This document shows, in pieces, positions 33,445 to 43,297 of a DNA stretch of 64,000 bases. The notes under the pieces are model-generated. The model saw only the letters and a list, made by a program, of their open reading frames with translations. It ran no database searches and was not told the DNA's origin. The position numbers and the translations under genes were made by a program. Numbering within the stretch: position 1 is the first letter of the stretch; each line of letters starts with the position of its first letter. This DNA is from Endozoicomonas sp. GU-1. GTDB lineage: Bacteria; Pseudomonadota; Gammaproteobacteria; Pseudomonadales; Endozoicomonadaceae. The stretch is from contig NZ_CP114771.1 in assembly GCF_027366395.1 (NCBI RefSeq), forward strand, positions 3,410,001-3,474,000. Direction: 5' to 3'.

Positions 33445-34725
33445 TTTTGAAGAAGATAGACGCTATTTTTTTAATAAAAATACATGGCCATTAATTTTTG
33501 TAATCCTCTTTGTGTGTGATTTTTTTTCACCAGAATGGTCACCAAGGCAAACCCTTATGTCTATTGATATAGACACACAAAAAATAACCCAGAGTGGAGG
33601 TTCAATCACTAAGCAATTATTTTGGTCATTATTACTTATATATTTATTTTATGAAGTATTACGTGATAAAAAGCAGAGTGTTATAAATATTGTATATACT
33701 AACTGGTATTTATCACCACTTTTAGTTCTTTGTGTAATTTCATTTTTTTGGTCAGACTTTCCGGCAGCTACTATTAAAAGAAGCGTGCTTCAGATTATGA
33801 TTTTTCTAGTAGTTTGTCTGGCTGTGTATCGCACTAAAAATATAGATATCTTTGAGAAAACACTTTATATATCCGGCTTGGCAATTTTATTTTTGGAGCT
33901 AACCACTATTATCATCATGCCAAGCTTTGCATTTTCACCTGATGGTGCATTAGCTGGAATTCATTCACATAAAAATGTGTTGGGGTATATTTCAGCTATA
34001 TTCTTTGTCATTTCCTTGCATACTGTACATAAATATAGAAAAAAAGACGGTATCTTTTTTATCAGGAAAGTGGCAGCCATTGTTTCTTTGCTGTGGCTTA
34101 TAGTACTGCTCTTATCAAAGTCAAAAACATCAATTGCTATTACACTTTTTTTTGGCTTAACTTATGCGTTTTTAGGCATGAAATATCTCAAGTATTTTTC
34201 ATATTTCATGCTCATCTTATTGTCTTTTTTTGTTATTTATATAGCCGCTGGCTACATATTTTCATTTGACCCTCTGCAAACTTTTACCATCGCTCTGGAT
34301 CGTGTCGATTTAACAGGGAGGGGAATATATGGCAGCTTCTCGTTTTTGCTGCTTTACAAAAACCAGTTTTAGGTTTTGGTTATGGGGCTTACTGGGGAAC
34401 AGGAGAAATTCCTGATATATTGAATATTAAATACAGCTTTATGCAGTTTCTCAATCAAGCTCATAATGGCTATTTGGACGTAATTCTTCAGCTTGGTATA
34501 ACTGGATTTATAACTTTAATTGCATTTTTCATGTTTAGCGTGAAAAAATTTCATTTAAATCCAACTTTAATTCCAATATTTTCACTAGTAACTCTATTCA
34601 TCCAAAACTGTACAGAGTCTACAGTACTAGTTGACCAGAATTTTCTTTGGGTATTTTTTTTAATTAACTTTTCTGCGGTCAATATTTTCTATGACAAGAA
34701 CATCAATCCTTCATATTCATGCTGA
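33434..34725 (+). pseudogene. wzy: O-antigen polymerase/ligase-like membrane protein (Wzy), frameshifted
   Basis: The first part (ATG at 33434, overlapping the previous stop) has about eight hydrophobic segments and the GIHSHKNVLGYISAIFFVIS motif of Wzy/WaaL proteins. The frame leaves the expected path near 34318-34325, where DLTGRG should continue as IWQLLVFAALQKPVLGFGYG. That sequence and QAHNGYLDVILQLGITGF are intact in another frame to 34725. One missing G in AGGGAGGGGAA would restore a protein of about 430 residues. It would polymerise repeat units at the periplasmic face. Confidence 0.78.
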
Positions 34726-35857
34726 CTATCCGGATAATAGTGGCTATAATTCAACCCCAGCTGTAAAGAATCTTATTAAGCTTGCTAGCGAATATAAACA
34801 TTATGTTTTTGCAATTCATCGCACCAATATACCAAACAGAATCAAAATAATAAAAAAAGACGAAAACCTTTTCAGTCTTTTTTATTTTGGTTTTCCTTTA
34901 GGGTCTTTTCTGAAATACAGTGCTTATTATTTAGCAAAAAAAATTGCATGTGAAGTTCGTAGTAATAATATTGAAATATCATTAATTCATTCACATAAAA
35001 TAACATGCGAAGGGTCAGTTGGTTTTTATTTGTCAAAAATGCTAAATAAGCCTTTGATTTGCACGGTGCAAGGTGGGACGGATAGTCGATTTTTAAAGTA
35101 TGGAGTTGGCAATGGTTCTTTATATGAGGAGGTAGTTTATCACTCTAAAAAGATTTTATTTATGAGTGTATGGGCAAAAAAGAATTTTGAAAAGTTACCG
35201 ACTTATGATGAAAATAAAACTTTTGATTTTCCAATTCCCTGCGTAAACAAAGTGCTACAAGTTGCAAAGCCAAAAAAACAAAAAGAAGGCGATCACCTAA
35301 AGCTAGTATGCGTAGCGTTAAATCAATATAAATTGAAAGGTATTATACCACTAATATATGCTTTGACGACCAAGGAGCTGAGGTTAAAAATGACTTTAGA
35401 TATCATTGGAATGTCTGACCCAGTAGAAATAAACGCCATCAATAAAGCAATTACTAAATGCAATCTAATGAAAAGAGTGAAATTACTAGGCCGAGTGAAA
35501 CATGATAAATTATTAGAGATGTACACGAACTACGATGCGTTCGTATTACCGAGTGCGCCAGAATCGTTTGGAATGGTTTATGTTGAGGCATTATTTGCAG
35601 GATTGCCAATTCTATTTCACAAGAATACTGGCATTGATGGTTATTTAGATGGACTTGAGGTTGGCATTGGCATTGAGAATAAAAGTGCTACTGAAATTAG
35701 CAATGCATTAAATCACATGGGTGATAATATAAACAACTTTAAAAATAATGTATTTAAAGCTATAAAAAATGGTAAATTAGCTCATTTGACTAATGATCAT
35801 ATTATTGAAACATATCGTAATGTAGTGGAAGAAACAATTGGTTTAAACCATGAATAG
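34691..35857 (+). CDS. Family 4 glycosyltransferase
   Basis: 388 residues. An N-terminal Rossmann-like region (TSILHIHADYPDNSGYNSTP) precedes the GT-B C-terminal domain with KLLEMYTNYDAFVLPSAPES and the E-x7-E motif ESFGMVYVEALFAGLPILFH. It would add one sugar to the lipid-linked unit in the cytoplasm; donor and acceptor cannot be read from sequence. It overlaps its neighbours slightly (34691 start, 35850 next start). Confidence 0.85.
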   Translation: MTRTSILHIHADYPDNSGYNSTPAVKNLIKLASEYKHYVFAIHRTNIPNRIKIIKKDENLFSLFYFGFPLGSFLKYSAYYLAKKIACEVRSNNIEISLIHSHKITCEGSVGFYLSKMLNKPLICTVQGGTDSRFLKYGVGNGSLYEEVVYHSKKILFMSVWAKKNFEKLPTYDENKTFDFPIPCVNKVLQVAKPKKQKEGDHLKLVCVALNQYKLKGIIPLIYALTTKELRLKMTLDIIGMSDPVEINAINKAITKCNLMKRVKLLGRVKHDKLLEMYTNYDAFVLPSAPESFGMVYVEALFAGLPILFHKNTGIDGYLDGLEVGIGIENKSATEISNALNHMGDNINNFKNNVFKAIKNGKLAHLTNDHIIETYRNVVEETIGLNHE

Positions 35858-36317
35858 GAAAATACTTGTTATAGCTTCTGCAGGAGGGCATTTAACACAA
35901 GCTCTTTGTGCAACAGCCCTCTGTGATGAAATCGTTCTTGTTACTAATAAAAAAAATATAAGTAATGTGAGAATACGTAGAATTTATAAGATATTCGATA
36001 CTCAAAAGAACCCGATAATTCATTTTATTAATATATTTTTTGCAATAATCGTTTTGTTGCGTGAAAGGCCTAAGTCTGTTTTTAGTACTGGTGGGCCGAT
36101 TTGTCTCCCTTTTGCTCTTCTCTGTAAATTATTTAGAATCCGTTTTGTATATCTTGATACCTTATCCAGGGTTGTAGAGTTGTCTAATTCTGGCAAGCTG
36201 ATCTACCGCTTTAAACTATATAATTGTTTTATTTGCCAATGGAAAGACGTGGCTCAACAATACGAAGGCATTGAATATTATGGCACAACCTTTGATCTTA
36301 GTGACCATGGGGAGTAA
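35850..36317 (+). CDS. Alg14-like glycosyltransferase subunit (PssD/EpsE type)
   Basis: 155 residues. ILVIASAGGHLTQALCATAL at the N-terminus and VFSTGGPICLPFALLCKLFR match the membrane-anchoring, acceptor-binding Alg14 family. It works as a heterodimer with the Alg13-like protein encoded next. One hydrophobic segment at about 45-65 (HFINIFFAIIVLL) probably anchors it. Confidence 0.85.
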   Translation: MNRKILVIASAGGHLTQALCATALCDEIVLVTNKKNISNVRIRRIYKIFDTQKNPIIHFINIFFAIIVLLRERPKSVFSTGGPICLPFALLCKLFRIRFVYLDTLSRVVELSNSGKLIYRFKLYNCFICQWKDVAQQYEGIEYYGTTFDLSDHGE

Positions 36318-36789
36318 TGGTTATCCGTTTCAACGACTGGTGGATTATTTAAGAAATGAACCGCTATACAATAGTAATGATTGTCGTTGGTACATTCAAA
36401 CTGGTGGATTTGATATACAAGAAAAACCGTTTGTTGGTACAGTAGTTGATCTAATCAGTCGAACTGAAATGGAAGATCTTGTAAAACAAAGTCATCTTGT
36501 TATTAGTCACTGTGGTATTGGTAGTCTTAACATGCTTCTACAATATCGTAAGCGGGTCATTTTTGTACCAAGAGTAGCGCAATACGGAGAGTTTTCAGAT
36601 GACCATCAGTTACAGATAGCGAATGAAATTCATAACAAAAAAATGGATGTTGTTTTCCCTGGAGATATGTTTCCGACTATTGATAAAAACAAACTAACAA
36701 GTGAGCATTTATATCAAGAACCTATTGACATTACAAACTATTCATTATCTAAAATAATTAAAAAGAAATTATTCGAAACTGACATTTGA
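36280..36789 (+). CDS. Alg13-like glycosyltransferase subunit (PssE type, GT28 C-terminal fold)
   Basis: 169 residues from the ATG at 36280; an ATG three codons earlier is possible. ILVTMGSNGYPFQRLVDYLR and the donor-site block VKQSHLVISHCGIGSLNMLL match the GT28 C-terminal domain of Alg13/MurG. It overlaps the Alg14-like gene by 38 bases, which favours paired translation. Together they form one transferase at the inner membrane. Confidence 0.87.
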   Translation: MAQPLILVTMGSNGYPFQRLVDYLRNEPLYNSNDCRWYIQTGGFDIQEKPFVGTVVDLISRTEMEDLVKQSHLVISHCGIGSLNMLLQYRKRVIFVPRVAQYGEFSDDHQLQIANEIHNKKMDVVFPGDMFPTIDKNKLTSEHLYQEPIDITNYSLSKIIKKKLFETDI

Positions 36790-36804
36790 GACTGGGATGT
36801 AACT

Positions 36805-38709
36805 TTGAATTTTAGACAAGATATTAATGGATTACGAGCCATCGCTGTATTGTCTGTAGTCCTCTTTCATTTTAATGAAAATTGGCTTCCAGGTGGCTTT
36901 GCTGGTGTTGACATCTTCTTTGTCATTTCTGGTTATTTAATGACAGGTATTATTTTTAATGGTATAGAGAAAAAGACATTTTCATTGATATTGTTTTATA
37001 TGGCCAGGGCTCGAAGAATTATACCTTCATTAGCCGTGCTATGTGCTTTTCTACTAATCTTTGGTTGGATGTTTTTAACACCACTGGATTTCAAGCCGCT
37101 TAGTAAACATGCTGCAAGCAGTTTAGGTTTTATTTCTAATATAATTTACTCACTAGAAACTGATGGTTACTTTGATGCTGCGTCAAAGTACAAGTGGCTA
37201 CTGCACACATGGTCATTATCGGTCGAATGGCAATTTTATGTTATATATCCAGTAGTAATCTTGATCCTAAACCGCTTTGTCGGTTTGAAGAATACTAAGT
37301 TTGTATTAACGGTTCTCGCACTGTTTGGTTTCATATATTCTCTGTATGTTTCTTTTAATTTCCCTGAACAGGCTTATTATCTTTTGCCTGCACGTGCATG
37401 GGAAATGATGTTGGGTGGAATGGTTTATTTGTACCCATCTGATATGAGCAATAGGTCAAGGTATGCTCTGGAAAAAGTTGGTCTATTTTTTGTTCTTGCC
37501 TCACTTTTTATATTTTCAGAAACAGATGTATGGCCAGGTTATTTTTCATTATTACCTACCATCGGTATAGCTATTATTATTTTTTCCAATAGGGATGACT
37601 CTTATGCAACGAATAATAAAGTATTCCAGAGTATAGGAAGCGCGTCGTACTCTATTTATTTATGGCATTGGCCAATTGTTGTCGCTTTAAATTATTTTTC
37701 TTTGAATGATATTGCCTCTGTTGCTATTGGTATAATTACTACATTCTTTGCTGGTTATCTTTCCTACTATTTTATAGAAAAAAGATTTGTCTTTAAATTC
37801 TATGGGCTTTCTGCAAAAACAATTTTTCTTTATCCTCCATTACTAATGGTTATTACTATTGGAGCAGCAGGATCTTATATTTTTATTAACAACGGAGTGC
37901 CCGAAAGATTAAATAACCCTTCGCTTGTTAATATTGCACGGTCTCCAAAAGCTTTTGAATGCAATGGCAAGATTGAAAACCCTTGCAAATATTTTGGTGA
38001 AGATACAAAGTGGGCAACACTCGGTAACAGCCACTCCATTGAAATCGCTTATGCATTGGCTAGTAAATTAAAAGAAACCGGTACCGGATTAAAACAATTT
38101 AGCCTTTCAGCCTGTGATATAGCATATAAGCGAACAATAAATAATGCTTGTGTAAACTGGACTGATGCTGTTGCGGAGAAAATTATCACTGATGATAATA
38201 TCAAAAATGTAGTTATTGGTTATCGCTATACTTCTAGCCTTTTTGGTGACAATATTTCAAGTTATCCTAATTTGCCTGATCAGCAACCAGCACTAGGTGA
38301 AGGTTTAACCAAAGTTGAAGGCCGAGCGAAACTAATGGAATCACTGACCCTTTTGATTAAAGATCTTGCTGATACTAAAGAAAAGGTATTTGTTATCATG
38401 CCAATACCTGAGCTTCCAGAAGATATAAATAAAGTGGCTTTCAGGGAAAATATTTTCGGAAATAAGATTGAAAGTATTATTGGAACAAGTCGGGAATATT
38501 ATTTAATAAGAAATAAATTACCTAGAAATACATTATTAAATACTAAATTTCCGGACAATGTGTACTTGATTGATCCATTAGAATATTTTTGTGATGAAAA
38601 AAGCTGTTATTCATTTCGATATGGTGTACCGCTTTACCTTGATGATGATCACCCATCATTGAAAGGTGCCGATTTATTGGTTAGTAATATTCTATCGTTT
38701 ATAAAATAA
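36805..38709 (+). CDS. Acyltransferase 3 with C-terminal SGNH domain (OafA-like)
   Basis: 634 residues from a TTG start. The N-terminal AT3 domain (about 1-340) starts FRQDINGLRAIAVLSVVLFH and has ten or so membrane segments; the catalytic-type His lies in LLHTWSLSVEWQFY. The C-terminal periplasmic SGNH part carries WATLGNSHSIEIAYAL and a final DDDHPSLKGADLLVSN with the Asp-x-x-His. Such fusions O-acetylate surface polysaccharide. It is the last gene before a 474-base gap. Confidence 0.9.
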   Translation: MNFRQDINGLRAIAVLSVVLFHFNENWLPGGFAGVDIFFVISGYLMTGIIFNGIEKKTFSLILFYMARARRIIPSLAVLCAFLLIFGWMFLTPLDFKPLSKHAASSLGFISNIIYSLETDGYFDAASKYKWLLHTWSLSVEWQFYVIYPVVILILNRFVGLKNTKFVLTVLALFGFIYSLYVSFNFPEQAYYLLPARAWEMMLGGMVYLYPSDMSNRSRYALEKVGLFFVLASLFIFSETDVWPGYFSLLPTIGIAIIIFSNRDDSYATNNKVFQSIGSASYSIYLWHWPIVVALNYFSLNDIASVAIGIITTFFAGYLSYYFIEKRFVFKFYGLSAKTIFLYPPLLMVITIGAAGSYIFINNGVPERLNNPSLVNIARSPKAFECNGKIENPCKYFGEDTKWATLGNSHSIEIAYALASKLKETGTGLKQFSLSACDIAYKRTINNACVNWTDAVAEKIITDDNIKNVVIGYRYTSSLFGDNISSYPNLPDQQPALGEGLTKVEGRAKLMESLTLLIKDLADTKEKVFVIMPIPELPEDINKVAFRENIFGNKIESIIGTSREYYLIRNKLPRNTLLNTKFPDNVYLIDPLEYFCDEKSCYSFRYGVPLYLDDDHPSLKGADLLVSNILSFIK

Positions 38710-39183
38710 ATCATATTATATAGAAGCTTCTGATTATCTGGCACTTTTACAGGTTGTCTGATAAAAAACCATAGTAAATTACAGAAGTAATCGGTAAGTG
38801 CCGATGTATCTTTCCCCATAGTAAAATGCTGCACCTAGTTAACCTGTTTTTAAGGGTTAACTGGATGCAGGTTTAGCATCATTTTCCCTATTAACAGACA
38901 TTGATCATGAATTAGGGGTGAAAACTGCTTAGTCAACCTGCGTAAGAGCTGATTAAGTTTTCCCTTGCTAATTTTCTTACTAAAATACCTTCAAGGTTAC
39001 TTCGCTAATTAAAAAATTCTAACTAAAAAGTATTCACCATGATTATCATGGCAGTGATTTATTATGAAAACTAGCAATGCTTTGAATACTTAAACAAATG
39101 GCCGGAAAGATATTTTCCTATAGTTTGTGTGTTTCTATAATTTATCATTTTACATTTAACTTAATTATGAGAAAGAATTATTC
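38710..39183. other. AT-rich gap with a long imperfect hairpin
   Basis: 474 bases without a gene. At 38824-38885 a long imperfect inverted repeat is visible: outer ATGCTGCACC with GGATGCAGG and AGCAT, inner AGTTAACC with GGTTAACT around an eight-base T-rich loop. It could be a transcription or processing signal. The rest is AT-rich with no recognised motif; a promoter for the next transferase is possible. Confidence 0.45.
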
Positions 39184-40318
39184 ATGAAGGTGGCAATTGT
39201 ACATGACTGGCTTGTGACCTATGCTGGTGCAGAAAAAGTCCTTGAGCAAATAATCAACCTTTTTCCAAGTGCGGACTTATACACCCTCGTCGATTTTTTA
39301 TCTGATGATAGTCGTGGTTTTATTCATAATAAGCAAACTAAAACAACGTTTATCCAAAATTTACCAAGAGCATCGAAGAACTATAGAAATTACTTCCCGT
39401 TATTTCCGTATGCCATAGAGCAGTTTGATTTAAGTGGTTATGATCTTATCATATCCAGTAGCCATTGTGCTGCTAAAGGAGTTTTAATAGGTCCTGATCA
39501 ATTACATATTTGTTACTGTCACTCACCGGTTAGGTATGCATGGGACTTACAACATCAATACTTGGCTGAGTCAGGTTATAAGAAAGGGATAAAGGGGGGG
39601 GATAGTCAAATATTTACTTCACAGGTTTCGAATCTGGGATAATAGAACCGCAAATGGTGTTGACTATTTTATTGCAAACTCTAATTATATTGGGAGACGA
39701 ATTAAAAAAGTTTACGGCAGGTCGTCAACTACAATTTACCCCAATGTTGCTATTGAAGACTTTAAACTAAGCAGCACTAAGGATACTTATTACTTAACCT
39801 GTTCAAGAATGGTTCCATATAAAAAAAATGATCTTATTGTTAAAGCATTTTCAAAAATGCCAGATAAGAAGCTAATTGTTATTGGTGACGGGCCTGATTT
39901 TGACAAAGTAAAGAAAGCTTCACCTTCAAATGTCCAGTTGTTAGGACACCAACCATTTAATATATTAAAAGATAAAATGCAAAATGCACGTGCTTTTGTA
40001 TACGCAGCAGAGGAAGATTTTGGAATTGTTCCTGTAGAAGCTCAAGCATGCGGTACACCGGTTATAGCCTATGCAAAAGGTGGATTGAAAGAGACTGTTA
40101 TTGATGGGAAAACAGGGGTTTTCTTCAATGAACAATCAGTATCACCTCTATGCGAAGCTATTGAAAAATTTGAAAACACTTCCTTATTAGCCCCTGCTGA
40201 AATTCGTAGACATGCCATTCAATTTTCTACAGAAAGATTTAAACATGAGTTTTATGAATTTGTTATGGCTAAATGGGCAGAGCATCAGTCAATACTAAAC
40301 GGTACCAGTAACAAGTGA
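39184..40318 (+). pseudogene. Family 4 glycosyltransferase (WbaZ-like mannosyltransferase), interrupted at a G8 tract
   Basis: Starts MKVAIVHDWLVTYAGAEKVL, typical of WbaZ-type mannosyltransferases. The frame ends at 39642. The expected sequence goes on in another frame: YLLHRFRIWDNRTANGVDYF, then the GT-B part from 39809 with GDGPDFDKVKKA and the EDFGIVPVEAQACGTPVIAY motif. The break is the eight-G run at 39594-39601; seven or ten Gs would be in frame. The full product is about 377 residues. The neighbouring manC and manB would supply its GDP-mannose, which fits the assignment. Confidence 0.82.
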
Positions 40319-41802
40319 TTATACCTGTCATAATGTCCGGCGGCTCCGGCAGCCGCCTCTGGCCCCAGTCCCGTTCTCTTTATCCTAAACAGTTTCTGCC
40401 CCTGGTTAATGAAGATACGATGTTGCAGAACACCATCTCCCGCATGGATGGTTTGGGTTCTGTATCTGCACCGTTGGTGATTGCCAATGAAGAGCATCGT
40501 TTCCTAGTGGCAGAGCAAATCCGCCAGATTGGGCGGCAGGCTTCAGCCATTATTCTTGAACCGGTCGGTAAAAACACGGCACCCGCATTGGCTCTGGCGG
40601 CCCTGAAAGCTCAATCCCTGTCTGAAGAAAAAGACCCATTACTCCTGGTATTGGCAGCTGACCATGTGATTCAGAATGTTCAGGCATTTCATCAGGCTAT
40701 TGAAGCGGCATTACCGGCAGCAAGAGATGGCAAGCTGGTGACTTTCGGTATTGTGCCTACTTATGCGGAAACGGGCTATGGATATATAAAAGCTTTGAAC
40801 CACAAAGGCACAAAGGCACAAAGTTTTTCTTCTGATAAGCAAAAAGAGACCTTTGTGCCTTCGTGTCTTTGTGGTGAAAAAATAATGCCTGTTGAGCAGT
40901 TTGTTGAGAAGCCAGATCTGGAAACGGCCCAAGGCTATCTAGCTTCCGGTGACTATTACTGGAACTCCGGCATGTTCCTGTTTAAAGCCTCCCGCTATCT
41001 GGAAGAGCTGAACAAATTCCGCCCCGATATTCTGCAAGCCTGTGAAAAGGCCATGGCGGTTGAAAGCGCGGACCTGGATTTTGTCCGGCTGGATGAAGCG
41101 GCCTTTCATGCCTGCCCGGATGAATCTATCGATTATGCCGTGATGGAAAAAACCGCAGACTCCGTTGTGGTGCCTCTTGATGCGGGTTGGTCTGATGTGG
41201 GCTCCTGGACATCGTTGGCAGATATCTGTGAAAAGGATGAGTCTGGCAACGCTTTCCAGGGTGACGTTCTGTTGCATGATACCCGCAATACCTATGTACG
41301 CAGTGAAAAGAAGCTGATTGCCACCGTGGGTGTTGATGATCTGATCATCACCGATAGCGATGACGCCATTCTAGTGGCCCATAAAGATCGGGTGCAGGAT
41401 GTTAAAAAGATCGTTGAACGGCTAAAGGTAGCAAACCGGTCTGAAGCTAAATTACACCGGAAGGTTTATCGCCCATGGGGTGCTTATGACTCCATTGATA
41501 TGGGCGACCGATTCCAGGTTAAGCGAATTACCGTGAAACCCGGTGCCCAACTCTCTTTGCAGATGCACCATCACCGTGCCGAGCACTGGATTGTGGTCAA
41601 AGGCACCGCCCTGGTCACCAATGGCGATCAGGAAATTCTGCTGACTGAAAACCAGTCTACCTATATCCCCATTGGCGTGGTGCATCGATTGGAAAATCCC
41701 GGCAAGTTTGATCTTGAATTGATCGAGGTACAGAGCGGGGGGTATCTGGGGAAGATGATATTGTCCGGTTTGAAGATACTTACGGCCGAACTTGAGTGGT
41801 GA
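40315..41802 (+). CDS. manC: Mannose-1-phosphate guanylyltransferase / phosphomannose isomerase with an in-frame repeat insertion
   Basis: 495 residues from a GTG that overlaps the previous stop (GTGA). The pyrophosphorylase domain starts [20 protein letters not shown] (signature GGxGxRLWP), with FVEKPD and the nucleotide site. The C-terminal cupin isomerase domain has [20 protein letters not shown] and [16 protein letters not shown]. Between [10 protein letters not shown] and [11 protein letters not shown], about 28 residues are a translation of a family A palindrome (40800-40874). The insertion sits in a surface loop region of the family and keeps the frame, so activity may survive. It makes GDP-mannose. 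Confidence 0.93.
   Translation: MIIPVIMSGGSGSRLWPQSRSLYPKQFLPLVNEDTMLQNTISRMDGLGSVSAPLVIANEEHRFLVAEQIRQIGRQASAIILEPVGKNTAPALALAALKAQSLSEEKDPLLLVLAADHVIQNVQAFHQAIEAALPAARDGKLVTFGIVPTYAETGYGYIKALNHKGTKAQSFSSDKQKETFVPSCLCGEKIMPVEQFVEKPDLETAQGYLASGDYYWNSGMFLFKASRYLEELNKFRPDILQACEKAMAVESADLDFVRLDEAAFHACPDESIDYAVMEKTADSVVVPLDAGWSDVGSWTSLADICEKDESGNAFQGDVLLHDTRNTYVRSEKKLIATVGVDDLIITDSDDAILVAHKDRVQDVKKIVERLKVANRSEAKLHRKVYRPWGAYDSIDMGDRFQVKRITVKPGAQLSLQMHHHRAEHWIVVKGTALVTNGDQEILLTENQSTYIPIGVVHRLENPGKFDLELIEVQSGGYLGKMILSGLKILTAELEW
40800..40874. repeat. Family A palindrome inside the manC coding region
   Basis: A 75-bp inverted repeat, CCACAAAGGCACAAAGGCAC at the left and CCTTCGTGTCTTTGTGG at the right, lies wholly within manC and is translated in frame with no stop. 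Confidence 0.92.
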
Positions 41803-41820
41803 GTGAATGTCGCTGAAAAG

Positions 41821-41904
41821 AACGCTTCCCGCTTCCCGCTGCCCGCCTCCCGCTACCCTAAAAAGCAAAGCTTTTATCTTTTACGGGCAGCGGGAGGCGT
41901 TCCT
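41821..41904. repeat. Palindromic repeat family C, copy 3
   Basis: GC-rich arms AACGCTTCCCGCTTCCCG and, at 41884-41903, CGGGCAGCGGGAGGCGTTCC flank an AT-rich centre with AAAGCAAAGCTTTT. It lies after manC. Confidence 0.8.
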
Positions 41905-41982
41905 TAACATTAACTCTTCACCCATAACTAATGGTATAAACTACGGTGTTCACCCCATAATAATTCACTCAACAAGATTTCC

Positions 41983-42252
41983 ATGATGCCAGTAATATCA
42001 AGCTTTTTTGGGATTTATATCAGGATGTACCACGCTGATCATGCCCCACCGCATATTCATGCCGAGTATCAGGGGCATGAGGCCCTGGTAGAAATATCCA
42101 CAGGCCATATTCTGGAAGGTGGTTTACCCAAAAAAGCAGCAAAGCTTGTGGGCGACTGGTGTTTTTCACATCAAGCTGAGCTGGCAGACAACTGGCAAAG
42201 GGCAATGGACCTTCAACCACTTGAGCGTATAGCAGGAGCTGACAATGATTAA
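41983..42252 (+). CDS. DUF4160 family protein
   Basis: 89 residues. YIRMYHADHAPPHIHAEYQG and the region around ALVEISTGHILEGGLPKKAA are diagnostic of DUF4160. The gene overlaps the DUF2442 gene by 8 bases. The pair is often suggested to be a toxin-antitoxin-like unit; biochemical function is unknown to me. Confidence 0.87.
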   Translation: MMPVISSFFGIYIRMYHADHAPPHIHAEYQGHEALVEISTGHILEGGLPKKAAKLVGDWCFSHQAELADNWQRAMDLQPLERIAGADND

Positions 42253-42508
42253 AATCGTTCAGGCTGTTTATCAGGCAGGGGTGGAAATAAAGCTTCATTT
42301 TTCTGATGGCAGCTTTGGTGTTATGGATTTCAGCGAAATGCTGTCACATAAAACCAGCCTTACCCGGGCTTTGGATGATGCCGCTTTTTTCCAACGTTTC
42401 TTTATCGAACTAGGGGCGCTTTGCTGGCCTAATGGCCTGGAGTTCAGTGCAGGTAGCCTTTATAAAAGACTGGAAGAGTCCGGTAAGCTGGTTAAGCCTG
42501 CTGCTTAG
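42245..42508 (+). CDS. DUF2442 family protein
   Basis: 87 residues: ELKL-type strand VEIKLHFSDGSFGVMDFSEM and FFIELGALCWPNGLEFSAGS are typical DUF2442. It is the usual partner of DUF4160. It is followed by the half copy of a family D end at 42522-42542 (TCATTTCAGGACAGTTCCTA). Confidence 0.87.
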   Translation: MIKIVQAVYQAGVEIKLHFSDGSFGVMDFSEMLSHKTSLTRALDDAAFFQRFFIELGALCWPNGLEFSAGSLYKRLEESGKLVKPAA

Positions 42509-42538
42509 TAAAAAACCGGGGTCATTTCAGGACAGTTC

Positions 42539-42961
42539 CTAAACACCCTCCCAAGGGTTCAGTAACTTTACTCCGGTGTGCTTAAAATCATCAATGTTCC
42601 GGGTGACTACGGTCAATTGATGAGTGATGGCAGTGGCAGCAATCATTGCGTCCCGTTCGGATTTGGGGTCAGGAATGTGTAGCTGGGCACAGGCAAGGGC
42701 AATGGTGGTATCCAGCGGTAAAATACGGCCTTCAAAGGCAGGTAGCATTTTCTGGTTCAGCCATTGCCGGAGTATCGCCCCCTGCTTCGGGTCCTTCCTC
42801 TGCTTTAATAAAATACCCATTTCTATTTCCAGAATGGTTATGGCGGATAGGTAAAGTTCGTTAGGTGTCACTGTTCTGGCCCAATTACCAACAGAAGCGT
42901 TGCCTTTACCAGTACTGCACTTTCTTAATTCTGAAACAACATTTGTGTCAAGCAGGTACAT
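42539..42961 (-). CDS. vapC: PIN-domain toxin (VapC/FitB type)
   Basis: 140 residues: MYLLDTNVVSELRKCSTGKG with the first Asp, later acids in AITILEIEMGI, PDPKSERDAMIAATAI and VVTRNIDDF. PIN toxins cut tRNA or rRNA with metal ions. All four acidic positions look intact. The start overlaps the antitoxin stop by one base. Confidence 0.9.
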   Translation of the reverse strand: MYLLDTNVVSELRKCSTGKGNASVGNWARTVTPNELYLSAITILEIEMGILLKQRKDPKQGAILRQWLNQKMLPAFEGRILPLDTTIALACAQLHIPDPKSERDAMIAATAITHQLTVVTRNIDDFKHTGVKLLNPWEGV

Positions 42962-43218
42962 TAAGAGAAGTCTCCAGGCTTGAGGATGTTGTCTTTTAAA
43001 GGCTCAACCTCTAAATCAATATCTTCTGCGTCAGGCATTGCCAGCAGGTCAATGATATTGGCCGAGTTGCGGGTGATCTCTTTGTAGTGATCGATATTCA
43101 ACAATACGTGGGTGATATTGCCTCTGTCGGTGATAAATACCGGGTGCTCAAGTGCTGATCGCTTGGCTTCGGTGACATTCTGGTTGAATGTGCGTGATGT
43201 AAGGGTTGTTCTACTCAC
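42961..43218 (-). CDS. Phd/YefM-type antitoxin
   Basis: 85 residues: SRTTLTSRTFNQNVTEAKRS, then PVFITDRGNITHVLLNIDHY, the Phd/YefM fold that binds DNA with its N-terminus. It pairs with the PIN toxin. A perfect 14-bp palindrome AATGTAGCTACATT (43250-43263) about 30 bases upstream is the likely operator. Confidence 0.87.
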   Translation of the reverse strand: MSRTTLTSRTFNQNVTEAKRSALEHPVFITDRGNITHVLLNIDHYKEITRNSANIIDLLAMPDAEDIDLEVEPLKDNILKPGDFS

Positions 43219-43249
43219 TGTTCTTTCTCCTATTTTATATCTATGTAGT

Positions 43250-43263
43250 AATGTAGCTACATT
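43250..43263. promoter_or_regulatory. Palindromic operator of the Phd/PIN module
   Basis: AATGTAGCTACATT is a perfect palindrome just upstream of the Phd gene, in an AT-rich stretch suited to a promoter. Confidence 0.5.
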
Positions 43264-43297
43264 CGTGTGATTGTTAAAGTTTCATATGACAGTTATT

